Of a stretch of 64,000 nt of DNA, positions 60,346 through 64,000 are shown piece by piece. The position numbers and the translations under genes were made by a program. Below the pieces are notes generated by a model that was not told where the DNA came from, did not search any database, and saw nothing but the letters and a program-made list of their open reading frames with translations. Position 1 is the first letter of the stretch, and each line of letters starts with the position of its first letter. This DNA comes from Stieleria maiorica (GTDB lineage Bacteria; Planctomycetota; Planctomycetia; Pirellulales; Pirellulaceae), in contig NZ_CP036264.1 of NCBI RefSeq assembly GCF_008035925.1, positions 9,370,773 to 9,434,772 of the forward strand, read 5' to 3'.

Positions 60346-62793
60346 ATGCCGACAAAACTCTTCTCCCCCCAAGTACATCTGATGCCAGACCCGCGGACAC
60401 CCGGCCAGTGGTACATCAAGACCACCAATGGAGAGCGTGGCCCCTATCCGATCGAGAAGTTGCAGCGGTATGTGGATGCCGGCGCGATTCTGCCCAACGC
60501 CGGACTGAGAGACGGGCAGGGCCCGTGGGTCGCGGCGGCAACGGTCAAAGGGCTGACATTCCCCGCCGAAGCGATTGCCAAACTGCGTGCGGCCCATCGG
60601 ACGGTATCACCGGGGAGTGATCATGCGGCTGCCGATCCCCAAGGTGCCGCCCAAACAAAAGACGACGCCGCGCCCGATCAGACGCGCGCCGACGACGACG
60701 ATCACCAGCGGCGGACCGCAGAACTGAAATCGCTGGAACAGAAGCTCGATGTTTTGGCGAAGACGCTGGACGCCCGTGGCAGTGAGCTTGACGCCCGTGG
60801 CAGTGAGCTGGACGCCCGTGGCAGTGAGCTGGACGCCCGTGGCGGTGAGCTGGACCGTCGCGAGGAAGGCCTTCAAACGCGACAGGAGCAACTGGATTCC
60901 AAAGGCAAGGAGCTCGAATTGCTGCGAGAGGAACTGGAACAGCAGCGTGGGGAATTGGAACAGCAGCGTGGGGAATTGGAACAGCAGCGCGAAGGTCTGG
61001 ATTCACAGTCCGCCCAACAGGCCGCGTCGCTGAAGGACCAGGAGCAATTGCTTGCCGATGACCGATCACGGTTGGCCGAACAACAAGCCGAATGCGAAGC
61101 CCGACGCGCCGATTTGGAACAGCGCGAGTCGCAGCTTGCGGCGCGGAGCGACGAAGTCCGGCAAGCGGACAGTCGACAGGAGGCCGAGCGGGAGGAGCTC
61201 GACGGGCGAACACAGCAGTTGGACCAGCGTGCGATCGAACTGGATCAACGCGAACAGGAACTGGTCGAGCGTGAGCAAGCCGTTGGCCGGCGCGAAGTGT
61301 CGTTGCAGGAACAAGCGAGCTCACAAGCGGAGCGTGAGACGGAGATCGACGGTCGCCATGCCGAAGTGATGCAGTTGCAACGTGAGGTGGAGGCGATGCG
61401 CGATCAGGTCGCTCGTCAAGCGGAACAGGTCGCAGAGTCGGCGCAGAACGCGCCGCCGGCGGATGTCCCGGATCCGTCGACTCGCCCGACGGACGCGGCG
61501 GAAGTCACCGACGCAACGGCCGAGTCGATTCTCCGGGAGAAACGGAAATTGCTGCAAGAATTCGCCGCCCGTCAGGCATCCCTGTCGCAGCGGGAAGAAG
61601 ACTTGATGCGTCGCGAAAATGAACTGACTCGCCGCGAACTGGACATTGCCGTGCAACCCGCTTCGTCGGTCATCCCAGAGCCTGCTGTTCAGCCGGAACC
61701 CGAACATGAGTTGGTCACGCCGGAGCAGGCCACGACAGAGTGGCGCGATGTATCCTCGACCGACGATGATCCTGACGACACTCCCCCGCCCGCCATGGTC
61801 GAGGCGGACGAATCACGCGACCACGACGCCGATGCCGCACCGTCATCCTGGGAGGATGTTTTGGGGCGAACGGATGAACGGGCCGACGCCTACGAATTGG
61901 CCGTCAACGACGACCCTCGCTATGCGCCGTTGACGGCGCGCGATGAACACGAACTGGCCCAAGCCGTTCGATCCGACGAGGAAGCGGCGGATTCGGGCGG
62001 CGGAGCGTCCGCGTTTGCGGAGCCCGAGGATGCATCGATGGGGCACGATGAATCGCAGGAGTCGGATGTCGCGCGACGGGATCGTTTGCCGTCGGAGATT
62101 CTGCCTTCGGAGCTGCCGCACTACGACGGCGTTTCTCATGCGGCGGAATCCGAGGGCAACGTGGCGGTCGCCCCCGGTGGCCCGGCGTCCGACGCGGAGC
62201 TGAATCCACTGCGCCGAGCGGCGTTCGAGGAACGCTTCGGACCGTGCTGTCGCTACGACGTCGACGAAGACCCCGCGATGCGCGTCGATGTCTCGGTCCA
62301 TTCCCCCGAAGGCAATCGTGACTTTATGACGCTGGTGACCAGCGGGATGAGCGACTATCCGATTCCGATGCCGAACGGACAGCGCAGTGTGCGGGCCGAA
62401 TTGTTGCTCTACGTCACCCACCTGGATGACTTGGCCATCCAGATCCTCCGCGGAGCGGCCAAAGAACCCTATCGCAAAAAGAAAGGGCTATCGATCGGCA
62501 CCACCGGGTCGCTCGACGGCCTGCACGATCTGCTGCCCGACAGCCAACAAAAGGACTGTGTCTATATGTTGCCGGTGATCGAATCGGACTCCAAACCGAT
62601 CCAAGCCGAAGCAGGCATCGGCGGCGTGATCCAGTTGTTCTGGTTGATGACGATTACCGAGGCGGAGCGCAAGCTGATTGACACCGGCGGAATCCACAAG
62701 TTCCTCTCGCTGCTGGAAAAGAACAGCCACGCGGTGTTCTTTGACCCGATGCGCGAGTGCTATGTGAAACGGAAACGCTGGTTCCGGCGCTAG
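60346..62793 (+). CDS. GYF_2 / coiled-coil / SUFU-domain protein
   Basis: 815 residues from ATG 60346 (ATG 60382 is the alternative and begins right at the domain). Residues about 20-75 form a GYF_2 domain: GQWYIKTTNGERGPYPIEKL, then PNAGLRDGQGPWVAA. A charged coiled coil (about 120-375) has in-frame repeats of DARGSEL (four copies) and EQQRGEL (three), and continues to about 440. An acidic linker precedes a Suppressor-of-fused (SUFU) domain (about 640-800): SVHSPEGNRDFMTLVTSGMS, RAELLLYVTHLDDLAIQILR and VIQLFWLMTITEAERKLI. GYF_2 and SUFU domains usually bind proteins, so a cytoplasmic scaffold is likely. The role is unknown. Confidence 0.9.
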   Translation: MPTKLFSPQVHLMPDPRTPGQWYIKTTNGERGPYPIEKLQRYVDAGAILPNAGLRDGQGPWVAAATVKGLTFPAEAIAKLRAAHRTVSPGSDHAAADPQGAAQTKDDAAPDQTRADDDDHQRRTAELKSLEQKLDVLAKTLDARGSELDARGSELDARGSELDARGGELDRREEGLQTRQEQLDSKGKELELLREELEQQRGELEQQRGELEQQREGLDSQSAQQAASLKDQEQLLADDRSRLAEQQAECEARRADLEQRESQLAARSDEVRQADSRQEAEREELDGRTQQLDQRAIELDQREQELVEREQAVGRREVSLQEQASSQAERETEIDGRHAEVMQLQREVEAMRDQVARQAEQVAESAQNAPPADVPDPSTRPTDAAEVTDATAESILREKRKLLQEFAARQASLSQREEDLMRRENELTRRELDIAVQPASSVIPEPAVQPEPEHELVTPEQATTEWRDVSSTDDDPDDTPPPAMVEADESRDHDADAAPSSWEDVLGRTDERADAYELAVNDDPRYAPLTARDEHELAQAVRSDEEAADSGGGASAFAEPEDASMGHDESQESDVARRDRLPSEILPSELPHYDGVSHAAESEGNVAVAPGGPASDAELNPLRRAAFEERFGPCCRYDVDEDPAMRVDVSVHSPEGNRDFMTLVTSGMSDYPIPMPNGQRSVRAELLLYVTHLDDLAIQILRGAAKEPYRKKKGLSIGTTGSLDGLHDLLPDSQQKDCVYMLPVIESDSKPIQAEAGIGGVIQLFWLMTITEAERKLIDTGGIHKFLSLLEKNSHAVFFDPMRECYVKRKRWFRR

Positions 62794-63836
62794 GCGACAC
62801 TGGCCAGACGCATCACGAATTGTTCCAACATGAACCGGTCGCGGCCGTCGGCGCTGTGGGTTCCTTTCAGCCGCAAGTCGGCGTCCAGCAACCAGGCGAG
62901 CAACTGGACCGCTTTCTCGCGTTTCATGCGTTTCATGTCGGCGATCGCACGCGCGATCTCTGCCGGGCGATGCACGCCGGCTTGCGCCAGCGAGTCTTCC
63001 AGTGTCTGACGCTTGCCGGCCCGTTCGGCCGCCACGTGGGCCGACGCGGCCAGACCCAGGCGTCGCAGCGACCACGCGATTTGTGGCAGCAGGGCGATCG
63101 CCGGTTGCCCGCCGGAGATCAACTTGTCGAGTTGCTTGATCGCCTCGGCGGCGTTGCCCGAGGAGATCGCGTCGGTGATCTGCCAAATCGTCTTGCCTTG
63201 CCAACCGGCCACGACGTCTCGCACCAGCGGCTCTTCGATGGTTTCACCCGGCGGCAGGTAGAGGGCGAGTTTGGCGATCTCGGTGTCTAGAAACCCGATG
63301 TCCTCGCCGAGCATTTCGATCAAGGCGTCGGCCGCCGCGCCGTTGAGCTTGGTTTGATGGCGTGAGGCCACGTACTGGGTCAAGAACTTGCGCCGGCTGG
63401 CCGCCGTCGCGCCGGTCTTTTGCCCTGTTTCGCCGCTGCAACAAACCAGCACGTGGGACTTGTCGAGTGCCTTGTAGACCTTGGTGTTGGATGCCAGTGA
63501 TTCGAACTGCAGCACCAGCCGCGCCGCCGTCCCGGGCTTGGCCAGATAGGACTCGATCTCGGGGCGATTGGCGGACACGAACTTGTCCGCTTCGCGAATC
63601 ACGACCGTCCGTTTTTCGCCCATGTCAAACAACGACGCCGTCGACAACTCGTCGTTGATGTCCGCCCAACGACCGGTCGTTCCGTCCACCTCCGTGACAT
63701 CCGCCGCACCGGTCAGCACAGCGGTCGTCCACGAGGTCAACGTGCTGTCACCACCGAACAACCCCGCAACGGCAAAGTCGACCGGAGCGGCGTCGGAGTG
63801 GGCAGCCAAGAATTCAAACGCATGAGTTTTCGACAT
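62790..63836 (-). CDS. holA: DNA polymerase III subunit delta (HolA)
   Basis: 348 residues. The clamp-loader delta pattern is seen: FAVAGLFGGDSTLTSWTTAV early, LFDMGEKRTVVIREADKFVS, then SYLAKPGTAARLVLQFESLA, GFLDTEIAKLALYLPPGETI and a C-terminal helical region ending LAWLLDADLRLKGTHSADGR. Delta opens the sliding clamp during loading. It lacks Walker motifs, as is usual for delta. Its stop overlaps that of the convergent GYF/SUFU gene by 4 bases. Confidence 0.92.
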   Translation of the reverse strand: MSKTHAFEFLAAHSDAAPVDFAVAGLFGGDSTLTSWTTAVLTGAADVTEVDGTTGRWADINDELSTASLFDMGEKRTVVIREADKFVSANRPEIESYLAKPGTAARLVLQFESLASNTKVYKALDKSHVLVCCSGETGQKTGATAASRRKFLTQYVASRHQTKLNGAAADALIEMLGEDIGFLDTEIAKLALYLPPGETIEEPLVRDVVAGWQGKTIWQITDAISSGNAAEAIKQLDKLISGGQPAIALLPQIAWSLRRLGLAASAHVAAERAGKRQTLEDSLAQAGVHRPAEIARAIADMKRMKREKAVQLLAWLLDADLRLKGTHSADGRDRFMLEQFVMRLASVA

Positions 63837-63883
63837 GGGCGTAGTCTAGCAGGCAGAACCAGACCAACGAACCAGGGAAAGCA

Positions 63884-63971
63884 AGGGCAAGACGATGGGG
63901 GCAAGACGATGGTTCGGGGGGTGTTCGGCTACTCGGTGCTTGGTTATTGTTTTGCCCCCATCGTTTTGCCA
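63884..63971. repeat. GGGGCAAGACGATGG words with inverted copies at the window edge
   Basis: Forward words at 63884-63912 (GGGCAAGACGATGGGG, then GGCAAGACGATGG) and inverted words at 63947-63971 (TTGTTTTGCCCCCATCG, TTTTGCCACC). This locus has G where others have A in the purine run of the forward words. It lies upstream of holA; the gene beyond is outside the window. Confidence 0.85.
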
Positions 63972-64000
63972 CCTTTTCACTCACAACGAGAGGTATCGTC

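Overview
The window looks like chromosomal DNA of a planctomycete of the Pirellulaceae (Rhodopirellula/Blastopirellula type). The evidence is the gene set: two prepilin-related DUF1559 proteins (one fused to a Ser/Thr kinase), a PVC-type protein ending in a CxxCH haem site, three iduronate-2-sulfatase-like sulfatases, a DUF1080 lipoprotein, a ceramidase-like protein, small ECF sigma factors, HpnC/D/E squalene synthesis and many short operons with 4-bp overlaps. Translation often appears to start at TTG or GTG, and clear Shine-Dalgarno sites are rare. No rRNA, convincing tRNA, CRISPR array, transposase or prophage was seen. This is core and niche-adaptation chromosome, not an obvious island.

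Layout. 1-4.2 kb: the edge of a secreted protein, then an FHA / ECF sigma / zinc-finger anti-sigma operon. 4.2-9.2 kb: gcvT, gcvH and a LipM-like octanoyltransferase (glycine cleavage and lipoylation), then RNase R. 9.3-14.2 kb: a minus-strand chain of a multispanning mannosyltransferase-like protein, a GT2 glycosyltransferase, a methyltransferase and an aldehyde dehydrogenase, joined by overlapping stop/start codons. 14.4-16.6 kb: arsS-arsM, the radical-SAM and methyltransferase pair of arsenosugar synthesis. 16.9-25 kb: a GxxExxY protein, a VOC protein, a Uma2-type nuclease, two divergent sulfatases, a bile-acid/sodium symporter family protein and a lipoprotein. 25.3-31.6 kb: an ECF sigma factor divergent from a zinc-finger/kinase/DUF1559 fusion, then a BY-kinase-like ATPase with a membrane partner. 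31.9-38.3 kb: metH, a DUF1559 prepilin-like protein, a 55-residue lipoprotein and a small membrane protein. 38.4-46.7 kb: Gfo/Idh oxidoreductase, PVC haem protein, ceramidase-like protein, sulfatase and peroxiredoxin. 46.6-53.5 kb: a class II photolyase fused to a renalase-like oxidoreductase, then hpnE/hpnD/hpnC divergent from ispH. 53.8-63.8 kb: DUF1080 lipoprotein, sulfotransferase, MazG-like protein, large membrane protein, ABC ATPase, a GYF/coiled-coil/SUFU protein and holA.

The most distinctive feature is between the genes. Many gaps carry 15-16 bp G-rich words in tandem, often with the same word in reverse orientation further on. The words differ between loci but fit one scaffold, GGYMRRA-NN-ATK. 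A second layer consists of palindromic, MITE-like elements. One 130-bp element (39557-39686) has terminal inverted repeats, sits between two TGAC tetramers and interrupts a repeat that is present uninterrupted at about 26056-26121. Several of these repeats lengthen open reading frames artificially, so the true starts of neighbouring genes lie further in.

Functionally, the window links isoprenoid/squalene supply (ispH, hpnCDE), one-carbon metabolism (gcvT, gcvH, metH), arsenic detoxification and turnover or synthesis of sulfated glycans and lipids (sulfatases, sulfotransferase, ceramidase-like, DUF1080). It also holds three regulatory modules that use FHA, zinc-finger or kinase domains.
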